Shown here: positions 33,599 to 43,650 of the stretch, piece by piece | Layout: every line of letters begins with the position of its first letter | Numbering within the stretch: the stretch's first letter is position 1 | From: Moniliella sp. 'wahieum' | Taxonomy: Eukaryota; Basidiomycota; Moniliellomycetes; Moniliellales; Moniliellaceae | Length of the DNA stretch: 64,000 nt | NCBI GenBank assembly: GCA_003971905.1 | Contig: RSEE01000008.1 | Coordinates: 992,001 to 1,056,000 of the forward strand | Direction of reading: 5' to 3' | Made by a program: the position numbers and the translations under genes | Notes under the pieces: model-generated | The model's database searches: none | The model's input: only the letters and a program-made list of their open reading frames with translations | What the model was told of the DNA's origin: nothing

Positions 33599-35078
33599 TC
33601 ATCGCTTGCGGCTCTTGGATGTGCTGGCAGCTTTCGTAAGCTCCTTGTTGCGCGCTGTACGCATGCGCGCCAAGAACTTCAGCACCTGTGGGTCACTCCC
33701 TTTTACATCCGGCGAAACCGGCGTGCCAACCAAGGTCGGGTCTACGCCAGCCGGCCACCACTGCGTTGTCGTCTTGGAATCCTCCGAACGGGTTTCCTCG
33801 CTTGCCCCCAATCCCACGCGATGCCACAGCTCGTAGTTGCTCAGGATTTCGGAAATCACCTCCTCCACCACGGGCCACGCCACATTCATCCCTGCCAGCA
33901 CCGTCAGGCCATCTCCCGGCGGCTGGGGATGGCTGCCCCCTTCCTCGGCTCCCGCCACATTCAGCGCTGTGGTTTTGCGGTCCCGTGTCCGGACTGCCAT
34001 TGCGACTGCTGAGGAGCGAGCCTTGTCCTCGTCATGATTGGTCTTAACCTCTGCCCAGGCCGAGGCAATCGTCTCCTCCAACGTCTTGTCTCTCGCGTGC
34101 TGCCAACGTGCCCGGAGTAGTCGCATTCCTTTTGTTGAGTCCAACACCTTTTTGCACACAGGGTCATATGACAGCATGCTCAGCATTATGCATGCAATGG
34201 CAATCGCATACGGCGGATAAAGGAGACACGTGTCAAAGCGGTAAATGTCGTTGAGGATAAACCTGCTCGCTAGAGTTAGTAGGCAAAAAGCCAGCCACTG
34301 GGGAACAATGCGTACCAAGCATGCATCAACAACTGATCATCCAGCTCATCCATGCGCAAATCTCCACGGTAAAGGCCCGAATAATCAGGTGCATCGCCCA
34401 CCGATGAGGCTGTGCCCTCGCCCCAGGAGGCCGTGGGGGTTCGCTCCCCCGCTTCCCCCGCTCGTCGTCGCTTGCGGTCTTGAGCTCTGTCCTCACCTGG
34501 GGAACGAAAGGAGCCAAGTTGTTCGGCGATATGAAGCAAAGTTCGATAGGGATGGTGCACAACCAGGTCAAACTCCAGCTCTTCCAAGAGGTAAAACTCC
34601 ATCTTGGCAATCTCCCCCGTAGAAAGCGAATGCTTATACCTCGTCTCGTGTCCCGTTTCAAACGACAAAAGTGCCCTTGAAGCTTCTCCTTGCAACATCC
34701 TCAGAGGTACCGGCGACTCCTCCACCTTGCTCGCCACATAGACACACGTAGCAATAACCAAGCAGGGGTCGGTGGCACAGTACGAGTTTTTGGAATAGAA
34801 GCGTTTGAGAAATACAGAAGCTGTAGCAGAAACCCTCTGGCGTAAGTTGAGCCGTTTACACAGCGACGAAATGGCGTTGGACATCCAGATGCTCAAGGAG
34901 CCTAGCTCAGCCGCCGTTGCGTACCGGCGATCCTCGGCGCGCGCCTGGGCAAGCTGGTGGCGAGTAAATACCCATCGTTGACTGAGTAGAGGGAGAGGGG
35001 GGGGAGGGGGTCAGTCATGGGTGAGAAAGAAGAAGATGAGAGCGTACGCTTTGTCGATGCCCAATAGTTGGCAGCCAT
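33599..35078 (-). CDS. SSN8: Cyclin C (Mediator kinase-module cyclin)
   Basis: Cyclin C pairs with CDK8 (SSN3) in the Mediator kinase module. The ATG at 35078 gives MAANYWASTK, the conserved start, and a short intron separates it from WVFTRHQLAQAR. The cyclin box follows: RQRVSATASVFLKRFYSKNS, DPCLVIATCVYVASKVEE, KMEFYLLEELEFDLVVHHPY. A GTACGC intron near 34310-34265 then joins HAW to FILNDIYRFDTCLLYPP, the second cyclin fold. The C-terminal 200 residues are an extension: a conserved helix (WPVVEEVISEILSNYELW) and a basic Lys/Arg tail to the stop at 33599. An acidic/Gly-Pro segment sits between the cyclin folds at about 34480-34370. The first intron boundary does not keep frame exactly, probably another base error. 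Confidence 0.88.
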
Positions 35079-35380
35079 GTGAGAGATGGTGGACAGAGAA
35101 AGCGAAGCCTTCGGTACGTCGTTGGCGAGTTGGCGAGAAATGCGGGAGGTCAAACGCGACCACGCATTGCAATGTTGATTAGCTCATCACGTGGGGCAAA
35201 TGATTGATTGGTACCCCTCTGTCCTGTGGTTGTTTACAACGGCCCATTGGTCCACCCGAATGAAGTGCTCATCGTACGACGAATAGCAGTGAAAGCGGCT
35301 CACCTCTAGTCCAGTTCGGGACCTCTCAGATCTCATGCCAAAAGGAAAGAGATGATGTTTGACCAATCCAAAAATTAATC

Positions 35381-35461
35381 TCTCCGACCGGGAATCGAAC
35401 CCGGGTCTCGTCCGAACGTCCTGATGACAGGGACGTGTCATAGCCACTAAACTATCGGAGA
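35381..35461 (-). tRNA. tRNA-Asp(GTC) with a putative 10-nt intron
   Basis: On the minus strand the acceptor arms TCTCCGA (35461-35455) and TCGGAGA (35387-35381) pair fully. The T arm is CCGGG-TTCGATT-CCCGG. The D arm is GTTTAGTGGCTATGAC. The anticodon stem CGTCC can pair with GGACG in two places because GGACG occurs twice. If the 10 bases 35424-35415 are removed after position 37, the loop becomes CTGTCAC with anticodon GTC, the stem is perfect and the variable region is AGAC as in other eukaryotic Asp tRNAs, giving 71 nt. Without removal the loop is 9 nt and the variable region too long. The intron position 37/38 is canonical. Confidence 0.88.
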
Positions 35462-35686
35462 TTGCTACTAAACAGCGGATTTCGATTTACATTCAAATGG
35501 TCACAACTGCATCGTTGCCTGCTTCTTATCTGCATCCTAGACTACTTTATCTTGATCCCCAGGGGAAAGCTCAGCTGTACTATCGGACTACTGACCCCCC
35601 TAAGCCGTGCGCAAGGAATGAAGAAGATGAATACTAGTATGATTGGCCAAACGTTCTTTTGACACCACCACGCACAACCATGTAAA

Positions 35687-37088
35687 TCATTCCTCCGAAG
35701 AGGTAACATGCACCTGCTCCTCGCTCACGCCGGAAGCGATGGCCAGAGCCGCTGGAGCATGTACTTCGGTCTGGGGCAAGGGGTGACCGAAATCGTCAAT
35801 GCCCAAGCTGGCCTGACGGAATTTCCAGACAATGCACAGGACCAGCAAGGAGCCTTGGAGGGTGCCCGTAAAGCAATACGCCAGCACGCTCGTCCAATTC
35901 ACCCCAGGCCGGAGTAGAAGACTGTAGATGAAAATGGCCGTGCCAGGGGTTTGAATGAGCATCGAGGGGATTGACAGCGAGCCCACAAGACGGGGTCGCG
36001 GTATAGCACAGTTGCGGCAGATACTGAGCTGCAGCCAAAACAGTAGCGGTGACCCCAAGGAAGGTCGCCCACCCATTTAGGAGCTTGACAGGGCCGATCT
36101 GGGACCCTGCTGGCGGCAATGGCTCCGGTTCAAACGCAGTGCCAGGCAAGGACAGTACGATGATCATGGTTACAGATCCCACAAAGAGCAAGTGAATAAG
36201 GCAGACCCATGCAAGGGCTGTAGCCAACCCCCACTCGTACGTCTTCGTCCGCCATTTGCTCCGGATCTCCTCTCTCCACAGACCAAACATACTTGACATA
36301 CCGGCCCGCGGGGGCTCAGCGATCGTCACCCGTTTCGGACCGGGGGCACGGACACCAGAAGCACCGATGGGAGCGAGCGCGCCATCGGCCCCTTGGCGCG
36401 CCGGGGCAGCGCTGGGAACCGAAGGCGGAGGGGCCACCACCCTCCCTGGCTGAGGTGCCTTCCACATCGGCCAGAAGGAAGGAACGAGCCGTGCAAACGC
36501 ACTACTGCTCACCTCCTCCTCTTCTGCGCGTAGTTCAGCATCAGTGAAGCGAGCAATGGTCGATTGCGTGGGGGCTGAATCGACCCCTGATTCAATCGCA
36601 CTCACCCCCTCTTCCTCGGAGAAGCCAGAGTCACCCTCCTCCTCTTCGTCGTTATCGGAGAGGGCCACCGCGTTCTCGTACCTCTCCTCCAGAGGATAGT
36701 AGTACAGATACAGTCCGAATCTTGGAGGCGTGTCAGTCAAGCGTCAGAAGAGGGAGAAAAAAGTGGGGAAGAAGGGAACGTACATGACCAACCCACTACC
36801 CATTGAAAACCAACTTGCAGGACACCCAGCAGGCCTTCTAAGCATAATCCCGCACCCAGCTGGGGGCAGCATTGCACCACCCCCCATTGCAGAGACAGCA
36901 CATTGAAGAAGCCCGAGGTGTGGGCCGTGACGCCGAGGAATAGGTACCAAGGCGAAAAGCCCAGGGAATTCTTCCCCCAAACAAACCGGAATTTGGGGGA
37001 CATACGAACAGGCGAGTCCGACTAGGAGGAATGCGCCCAAGAACGACCCGAACCTATCGTGCTCCACATGGCACTGGCCGGACGGCAT
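35687..37088 (-). CDS. PQ-loop repeat membrane protein
   Basis: The protein belongs to the PQ-loop (cystinosin/Ypq-like, SWEET-related) seven-helix transporters, which sit in vacuolar/lysosomal membranes and carry amino acids or related substrates; the substrate here is unknown. The ATG at 37088 is followed by a first PQ motif in FLLVGLACSYVPQ, then SLGFSPWYLFLG and helices to LYLYYYPLEER. A long cytosolic loop (36700-36290) is acidic then Pro/Ala-rich. The second half starts at about 36240 (LATALAWVCLIHLLFVG) and holds the second PQ motif in TVLAAAQYLPQ, followed by RLVGSLSIPSMLIQTPGT, characteristic of the family. The stop is at 35687. An intron lies near 36730-36780. Indels are suspected near 36990 and 36025. 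Confidence 0.8.
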
Positions 37089-37485
37089 GCTGACTGGGCG
37101 GAGGTGGTTGTGGTCCAAACGTTTTGTCCTGGAGGCGCTTGAAGCTTCACGCGTCACGAGAGGGGGCTGAGTGGGAACAAGCGGCTTATGTCATCGTAAT
37201 TGGCAGTGCTAGTGATCCAAGTAATCCATCCACGCTTTAAAGCGCTGGCCAGATTATCGGTCTGACGCTGGTAGAATAGCCGTCTGTCGATCTACCGGCA
37301 ACCTATTTGGGCTACCATGGGGCTGGATGTCCAACGTCTATCAGAAACCAAAGCCATTTCACAATTCGAGGACCAGAAAGGCGGAGCAGGTTGTGCGCAA
37401 ACCAAGAATTCGGCAGAGTACACCCGGCCTTGGACGTTGGACTGGGGGACGGGCGCAACCCCAAGGAAGGATAGGTTGGAAGGAC
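37089..37485. other. Intergenic: promoter of the PQ-loop gene, 3' flank of LSM8
   Basis: About 400 bp with no supported gene. Confidence 0.5.
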
Positions 37486-37827
37486 TTATCCTCGTCGTGT
37501 TGGTGGCAAGGGCTCTGCCCGAATTGAAGTAAGGTCCGTAGTTCGGTCTTTTTCGACATCCAACTCGCCCACCAAAAGCCTGGCAACAGGATTGTCAGTC
37601 CACACCTGAGACAAGAAGAAGACGCCGACATACACTGCATCACCCCGGACAACATGGAGGCCCAGAGGTACCTCCTCCACAGGCTCGAGAGAAAAGATGC
37701 GCTCAACGCTGTCAGACAGGATGAGGCTTCCAGACGGGTCGTAACCCCGGAGCTGGCCGACGATCACCCTCCCATCCTGCATGACAAGCAGGACTTGCTT
37801 CTCAGTGTAGGACGTCAAGCCGCTCAT
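37486..37827 (-). CDS. LSM8: U6 snRNA-associated Sm-like protein LSm8
   Basis: LSm8 is the subunit that distinguishes the nuclear LSm2-8 ring bound to the 3' end of U6 snRNA. The two exons 37827-37634 and 37579-37486 flank a 54-nt GTATGT...CAG intron. The product of about 95 residues begins MSGLTSYTEKQVLLVMQDGR, continues with the Sm1 motif (VIVGQLRGYDPSGSLILSD, ERIF), and has the Sm2 motif VVRGDAV, then VGELD and the LSm8-specific RAEPLPP tail. Length and order match the family. It is divergent from ERV25. Confidence 0.93.
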   Translation of the reverse strand: MSGLTSYTEKQVLLVMQDGRVIVGQLRGYDPSGSLILSDSVERIFSLEPVEEVPLGLHVVRGDAVYVGVFFLSQVWTDNPVARLLVGELDVEKDRTTDLTSIRAEPLPPTRRG

Positions 37828-38142
37828 GATTGGCGCTGGGCGTGCCGGAACACTGTGGTCGGGGGCGGATGCGAGGGAACCGAGGCGGTGGACCGAGCGA
37901 GGCGGAGAAGGGGAGGCCGGGAGGGTCGAGACAACACGAGCGTGGGTGACTTGGGGGCAGACGCGTCGCATCGCCCACGCCTGCAAAAACCCACCCGCCC
38001 GAGGAAGACAGCAAGGGTGTTGGTTGCTGACGTAATTCCAAGCCCACCTACGTGGAGCCAGCAACCGGTCTCGGCTCGGGCCGCTCGACACTTCTTCCCA
38101 GCCCCCACCTCCACCTGCTTGGGCCTGCAACCAGACCGCACG
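37828..38142. promoter_or_regulatory. Divergent promoter between LSM8 and ERV25
   Basis: 315 bp separates the two start codons. It is GC-rich, with no obvious TATA box. Confidence 0.45.
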
Positions 38143-38877
38143 ATGAGGCGGCCAGCACCACTCTGCCTCCTCTTCTCGCTCGCGCTTGTCTTTCTGTGCG
38201 CATCCGTGGAGGCCATCAAGTTTGACCTCGTGGCCCAGCACGAGCCGGTGGAGAAGTGCATTTGGAACTATGCCCTGACCGACACCCTGGTCGTGGTGAC
38301 GATCAATGCGGTAACAGAGGGCAATGCGCAAAACTCGGCGGTGGATGTGCAGATTGTCGATGGATCGCAACACCACAACGTATATTGGTCCCAGCACGAC
38401 GTGCGGAGCGAAACTCGCATGGCAATCAACACCCATTCTACTTCGGATCTGGGCGTGTGCTTTGTCAACCGCCTGTCCAAGAGTATGTTACTCTTTTCAT
38501 CCGTCTCGCCTTCCATCATGAATCACTGACCCTTTTGATAAGGTGCACACGACGACCGCCGCCACGCGACGGTCACCACGATTGATCTGGACGTGGACAT
38601 TGGTGCTGAAGCATTGGACTACAATGCGCTGGCCAACCAAGAGTCTCTCTCGGGGCTCGAGACGGAGCTGCGCAAACTTGAGGCCGAGGTGGCTGAAATC
38701 CTCAACGAGATGGAATACCTCAAACGGCGGGAGCAACGAATGAGGGACACGAACGAGTCGACGAACCAACGGGTGAGGTCGTTCGCTTGGCTGACCATTA
38801 TTGGCCTGGTTGCTGTCGGGACTTGGCAGATTGTGCATCTGCGCAACTTCTTCCGCAAAAAGTATTTGATTGATTAA
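38143..38877 (+). CDS. ERV25: p24 family cargo receptor Erv25
   Basis: p24 proteins cycle between ER and Golgi in COPII/COPI vesicles. The ATG at 38143 starts a clear signal peptide (LCLLFSLALVFLCASVEA). The GOLD domain follows, with Cys in EKCIWNYA and GVCFVNRL, then a coiled-coil (about LETELRKLEAEVAEILNEME), a single transmembrane helix (FAWLTIIGLVAVGTWQIVHL) and a short cytosolic tail FFRKKYLID. The tail has the FF motif for COPII and the KK motif for COPI. One 60-nt intron (38483-38542) joins SK to SAHDD in frame. The stop is at 38875-38877. No frame error is seen. The delta (Erv25) class fits best. Confidence 0.92.
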
Positions 38878-40190
38878 GTCGCTGCATCGCACTTGCTTCA
38901 CTGGCTATGACCTCGCAGTTTGGGGTAATGAGCTAGCTATCGTCATCACGAACACGTTCTCGCATGCCTTATGGCTCTGCCCATGTCGAGTGCATGCCGT
39001 CTGACGTATGTCTACGGCGCCTGTTTCGCAGCTGCTGCATGTTCGATGATTGAAGCTCATTAAACTCATTGGCCCTGTAAGGGCCCTGGCAGCCCACCCA
39101 GCATGTTATTTTGTGGGCGTGGAAGGAAACAAGTTTGACAGTTTCGCGGGTATTTACAGAGTAAGAGCCGAAGGGGTCCGCTCCCAGTCTACAAGCTATT
39201 CTCCCACAAACCGGGAGACCAAAGATAAGCCATCGCCATGTGTACTTGTGCTTCGCGGCATTCACACCAGAAACACCGCATGAGTCCATACACGAGCATA
39301 AGACGAGGCTCTCAGAATGGGGTGCATATTAGGCAGCGATGAATTGAGGGGTTCATCATGGCAACACGAGAGGATCACCGGTCTGAGTGCCGTAGATGTG
39401 AAGTTGGCTTACGGGCCCTGAGCCTTTTATGGTTGGGGCTTCGTCCCACGACTAGCATTTAGCTATTGTCCACCGTTCCAGCCTACAACATAGACTAGGT
39501 CAACCCTCATCAATCACATTTACCGTACTCGTTACAGAGAAACAGAATTGGCATGCCGCTCAGAGCATCAGCCGGTCAGGAAGACAGCCGTATTTCGCGT
39601 GCATGCCCTAAGATGAAGCGAAACTGAAGGGGTACGCGAAGGTTGGCTCAGCCTGGAAGAATGGGCTTGATGGCGAAGCAGACGGAGAAACCAAAAGGAC
39701 GTACTCCTAAGTATACATGAGGGGGGCAGTAGCACACAGAGTCCGCGCGTTGAACACTGGGGCTGACTCGCTGACCTCCCGCTAGGTATGTTCCAAATGT
39801 GGTTCCGGCCTTTTGGCTAGTCGTTGAGGGATCGAATACGATTGCGGTGGGAGGTAGGTTCGATAACCTCGACGAGAGAGTGCATCATACCACTGGGCGT
39901 TTCTCACCCGAAATCCACATGCAATGCGTCAGCACAGGATAGCAGCAATCTAGCTCTTGTTAGCGGGCCCGCCGAGGCGCGTGCTATGATTCTGCTCTCC
40001 TGTCTATGGTGATTACACACCGAGAGGGGCTGCAAGGCCAGGAGATAGGATTTTGACGAATACAAGCCGAAAATGGCCAAAAGGGATCCAGAAAAAAAAG
40101 TAGGAACCAAGAAGATCTGACGCGCTCATGTTCAGTAGGGGGGAATGGGTTGCCGCCCTTTTGCCCCCCACCAAATTTTGTGCCAGAGAC
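38878..40190. other. Intergenic between ERV25 and SUB2 (convergent)
   Basis: About 1.3 kb without a supported gene. It includes a 6-bp hairpin at 39071-39085 (GGCCCT-GTA-AGGGCC) and the second, diverged copy of the paired-hairpin element at 39405-39450. Confidence 0.5.
39405..39450. repeat. Dispersed paired-hairpin element, diverged copy 2
   Basis: TACGGGCCC followed by GGGGCTTCGTCCC repeats, in the same order, the two hairpins seen at 31029-31068 with several substitutions and an insertion between them. The arms no longer pair perfectly. Confidence 0.5.
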
Positions 40191-41928
40191 TTAGTTGTTC
40201 ATGTAGGAGCTCGAGTCAATCGTGTCCGGCAGCTCGGGAATGGCTACCTCGAAACGAGACTGAATGTCGTCCAGCACCTTCTGGTCCTCCTCCGACGAGA
40301 CAAACATGATGGCCAAACCCTTCGTGCCAAAGCGGCCGGCACGGCCCACACGATGGAGATACGAGTCGGCCTCGCCGGGCGTGTCGTACGAGATGGAAAC
40401 GTTGACCCGCTCCACATCAATACCGCGGCCAAAGATGTCGGTGGCAACGAGGATGCGCTTCTCAAAGTTCTTGAACTGTTGGTACCGCTTGATCCGCTCC
40501 TCCTGGGGAAGCGAACCATGGATCGAAATGGAAGGGAAGTTGCACTCCTGCAACAGCTTGTCCAGTTGATTCGCCCGCGAGACCGACTTGACAAAAATGA
40601 TGACCTGGTTAAACTCAAGCGTGTCGAGCAAGTCGTTCAGCTTGCGGTTCTTCTGCGCCTCCTCGAGGCGGACATAGTGCTGCTGAAGACCGTGCAAGGT
40701 CAACTTGGTCTCGTCATCAACGTAAATCTCGAGCGGGTTCTGCATAAACTTCTTGCAAACAGGACGAATCTCCTTGGACAAGGTGGCAGAGAACATCATC
40801 ACCTGCTTGTGATGGGGCGTGGCGCGGAAAATCTCCTGCACGTCGCGGCGCATGTCGATCGTTTCAAGCATCTTGTCGCACTCGTCCAGAACAAAGTGCT
40901 TGACCCCAGTTGCCTTCAGCGACTTGTCCCGTACGAGCGCGTTCATCCGTCCGGGCGTACCGACAAGAATGTGGGGGCAACGAGCCTTGTCCTTCAGCAG
41001 CGCCTGGTCCTCCTTAATGGGGGTACCACCGTAGACAACCGAGGTGCGCACCTCAGGCATGTACTTGGAGAAACGGAGGTACTCGTTCTTGATCTGGAAG
41101 GCCAACTCACGCGTGTGGCACATGACGATCACGCTCACCTCCCCATCCACCGGTTCAATCTGTTGCAGAGTTGCCAGGACGAAGACGGCGGTCTTACCCA
41201 TACCCGACTTGGCCTGGCAAAGCACGTCCATGCCAAGAATGGACTGAGGAATACACTCTTGTTGGACTGTGGAATGAGATGGTTGGGAGGGGTCAGTTGC
41301 GGGCCTTCAGCAGCGCGGGTTGGAAATGGCGTACCTTCTGAAGGGTGCTCGAACCCAAGGTCACTGATGGCGCGCAGAAGCTCGGGCTTGAGCAAAAAGT
41401 CACGGAATCCAGTCGAGTGGATGCCTACGTAGGAGCCCTGACGGCGGCGAAGAGAGAAGGTAAGTAATGGTCGGAGAAGCTGGAGAAAGGTAAACAAGTC
41501 CCCTAGTCGGGGCGGGGCGGGTCTGGCGTGGTCTGGTGTGGAACAGCCTGCCTGGCCAGTCCACAACGGGGCTTGCGGAGAAAAGCGGAGGGACAGGGTC
41601 CGACGCGTCCAAGCATCCGACAACATTGACCGGGGCCCAACGACACGCAGCAACACGTTGCACCTGCGCAGGGGCCGCGCAGAGCACACAGCACAGTGCA
41701 CCGATCCCGCCGAGACGAAGAGGAGGGTGGGGAATGGGACTCAGACTAAGATTGCATGCTGACCTTTTGGCGCCGTCGGCTTCGGCCGGGGCAGCGTCGG
41801 TGGACTCCCCGGTGGTGGCGGCGGGGGCGGGGGCAACAATCTCCTCCTCGTAGTCGATGAGAGGGCAGGGGTGTGGTTAGTGGTGGGATGGAGGGGGGGG
41901 GCTGCGACACATACTCTTCGTTGTCCAT
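40191..41928 (-). CDS. SUB2: DEAD-box RNA helicase SUB2/UAP56
   Basis: SUB2 acts in spliceosome assembly and mRNA export as part of TREX. The first exon starts at the ATG 41928 (MDNEE); the next carries [17 protein letters not shown], and a third the Q-motif region [26 protein letters not shown]...CACAG intron (about 41334-41271) precedes the helicase core: AKSGMGKTA (motif I), HTRELAFQ (Ia), VGTPGRM (Ib), DECD (II, the hallmark of this subfamily), SATLS (III), VIIFVKS (IV), [15 protein letters not shown] (V) and [10 protein letters not shown] (VI). The protein ends SSYMNN at 40191. The 347-residue core is uninterrupted. Acceptor sites of the first two introns are less certain. Confidence 0.95.
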
Positions 41929-42394
41929 GGCGAAGGGCAGATGCACGGGTGGTGGTGGCCAGAAGAAGCGCGGCGGGCGACTCGCGTCGGGCGTGGGCAG
42001 GGACCGCCTGGGTCCTGTCGTCTCGGCGTGGCGTGTGCGGATGAGGTAAGGCGCGGGCACCGCACCAGCCTTGCGGCCTCTCTCAGAAGAGAATGCAGGC
42101 TCGCACAGCGCCAGTGCTGCCTGCGTGGCCGGGAGCGGAATGAGGCGAGCGGAACCTGCTGGCATGGGTGGTTGGGTTGCAGGCCACATGGAGTCCAGCT
42201 GTGTCGCGGGCGGCAGGACGGAAACTTTCACCGTGCCACGACACAGCGACAGGCCGAGGCGCTGGTCGCCCTGGAGCGCGTTGGGAGGAGGCGGCGCAGC
42301 GCCAGTGTCGGACGCGACTTACGAGATGCCGATCGGCGCAGCGCCAACTGGACGACCCCGCAAGCTGACGCGCCCTCCCGCCCCCGTCCAGCAG
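41929..42394. promoter_or_regulatory. Divergent intergenic region between SUB2 and the next gene
   Basis: 466 bp between the SUB2 start and the likely start at 42395. Contains both promoters; no motif was identified. Confidence 0.4.
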
Positions 42395-43650
42395 CCATGT
42401 CCAACGAGCACAAGGACACGTCCGACTTGGGCTGTCAACCTCCCACGGCTGGGTGTGCGCAACCTTCCCATTTCTCTTTGCATCACACGCTGACCTCGGC
42501 ACCGCCCCAGCGTATTTCCACGATGGCTACTCGCTCAAGCAGTTCCAGGTCCTTTTGAACGTCGCCTTGGACCAGGCGCGTTCTTTTGCCGGAGGTGTTC
42601 GTGACAACACCATGGCCTGCGTCTCTCATTACGGTCTCTTGCACCCCGAAAAGGTGCGCAACATTTTGATCATGGACTGTATGCCTCTCGCACCCCCCAC
42701 CCCAGAGGGACCTACGAGAGGGTGGAGGCGCTGCAGATCATTCTGTTGGGCCGCAAGTCCACCTCGCAGGGTAACGAATCAGTCGGGTGCGATGAGGAAC
42801 AAGGACCCAAACCTGTGTTGTCTTTCGTCTCTAGCGCGTTATTTTTTCCACCGCTGTGCCTCCTTCCGATGACCATGTGCTTACTTTGGAAAGACGTGTT
42901 GGCACTGTTCCTAACCCTGGTGCATTTCCGCCTCCTGTGCTTGTTACCCCCACCCCTGTTCGGGAAACGGGGCCTTCTGCGTCTGCTGTGCCTACTGCAT
43001 CTGCTGTGCCTGCTGCGCCACGATCCGGAAGTCGCCTGGGTCCAATCGCTGTCGCCGCTCCAACCCCCACCGCCTCTATTCCAAGCAGCATGATTACGGT
43101 TGCGTGTGAAACGCTGCTTCAGACCATCCCACCCCCTCCTGCACCTCCTGCTCCCTTTCCCAGTGAACTGACGCTGCGTCCGAACGTCGCGTCCGTAACC
43201 CATGTCTGGGAGGAGTGGGACAAGGGGTGGGGGGGAGTGCTTTGTCTGCGGGATCAGCTTAAGCCGCCGCCGCGATTCAACGGGCCCGGTGGACGGCGAC
43301 GACCTGGTCTCAAAGCGGTCGGTGGTTCGCAAGAGAACATGCTCAAACGCCGTCGCAAGGTTGGCCTGCGCATCGAACAGCTCATCGCCACGTACAAGGT
43401 CAAGCTCACCACGTCCGAAATTGTCAAGCGGGTCCACACTGCCTTTGAAATGTTGGGCGAGAAGCGAGGCGGGTTCACACAGGTCTGCGACAAATTAACA
43501 CTAATCCACGACGCTGACTTGGTCTTGCCAGAGAAGGAATGGACTATGGAGAAGGTTGAGCAAGTCTGGAGCGGACTACGTCGACAAAAAGGACCTAAAA
43601 CGACGGTGCAGGCACTGCAGTCCCGTCACGATCAAACAAGTGAAGCTTGA
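42395..43650 (+). CDS. Putative DNA-binding protein with a GCR1_C-like domain
   Basis: I do not recognise the whole protein. The ATG at 42395 opens MSNEHKDTSDL. A spliced exon then gives FHDGYSLKQFQVLLNVALDQ and ARSFAGGVRDNTMACVSHYG, and a second intron (42680-42725) joins to TYERVEALQIILLGRKSTSQ. After a third intron (42769-42835) comes a Pro/Ala/Thr-rich linker. Then SVTHVWEEWDKGW and a basic stretch (NMLKRRRKVGLRIEQLI) resemble the layout of the GCR1_C/transcription-activator DNA-binding domain (V..LW.EW..G, then a basic helix). The last 90 residues are helical, ending at 43650. GCR1_C domains also occur in Crypton-type mobile elements, but no tyrosine recombinase is visible here. Boundaries of exon 1 are weak. 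Confidence 0.5.

Noticed and set aside
39801-39825. Stretch resembling the 5' part of U2 snRNA (CGGCCTTTTGGCTA)
   Set aside because: The match stops after about 14 bases; the branch-recognition region and later U2 stems are absent.
39820-39880. Possible tRNA T arm (GGTTCGATAACC)
   Set aside because: It is a short palindrome with no acceptor, D or anticodon arm at suitable distances.
40128-41432. A 434-codon open frame on the plus strand
   Set aside because: It is antisense to SUB2 and has no independent domain.
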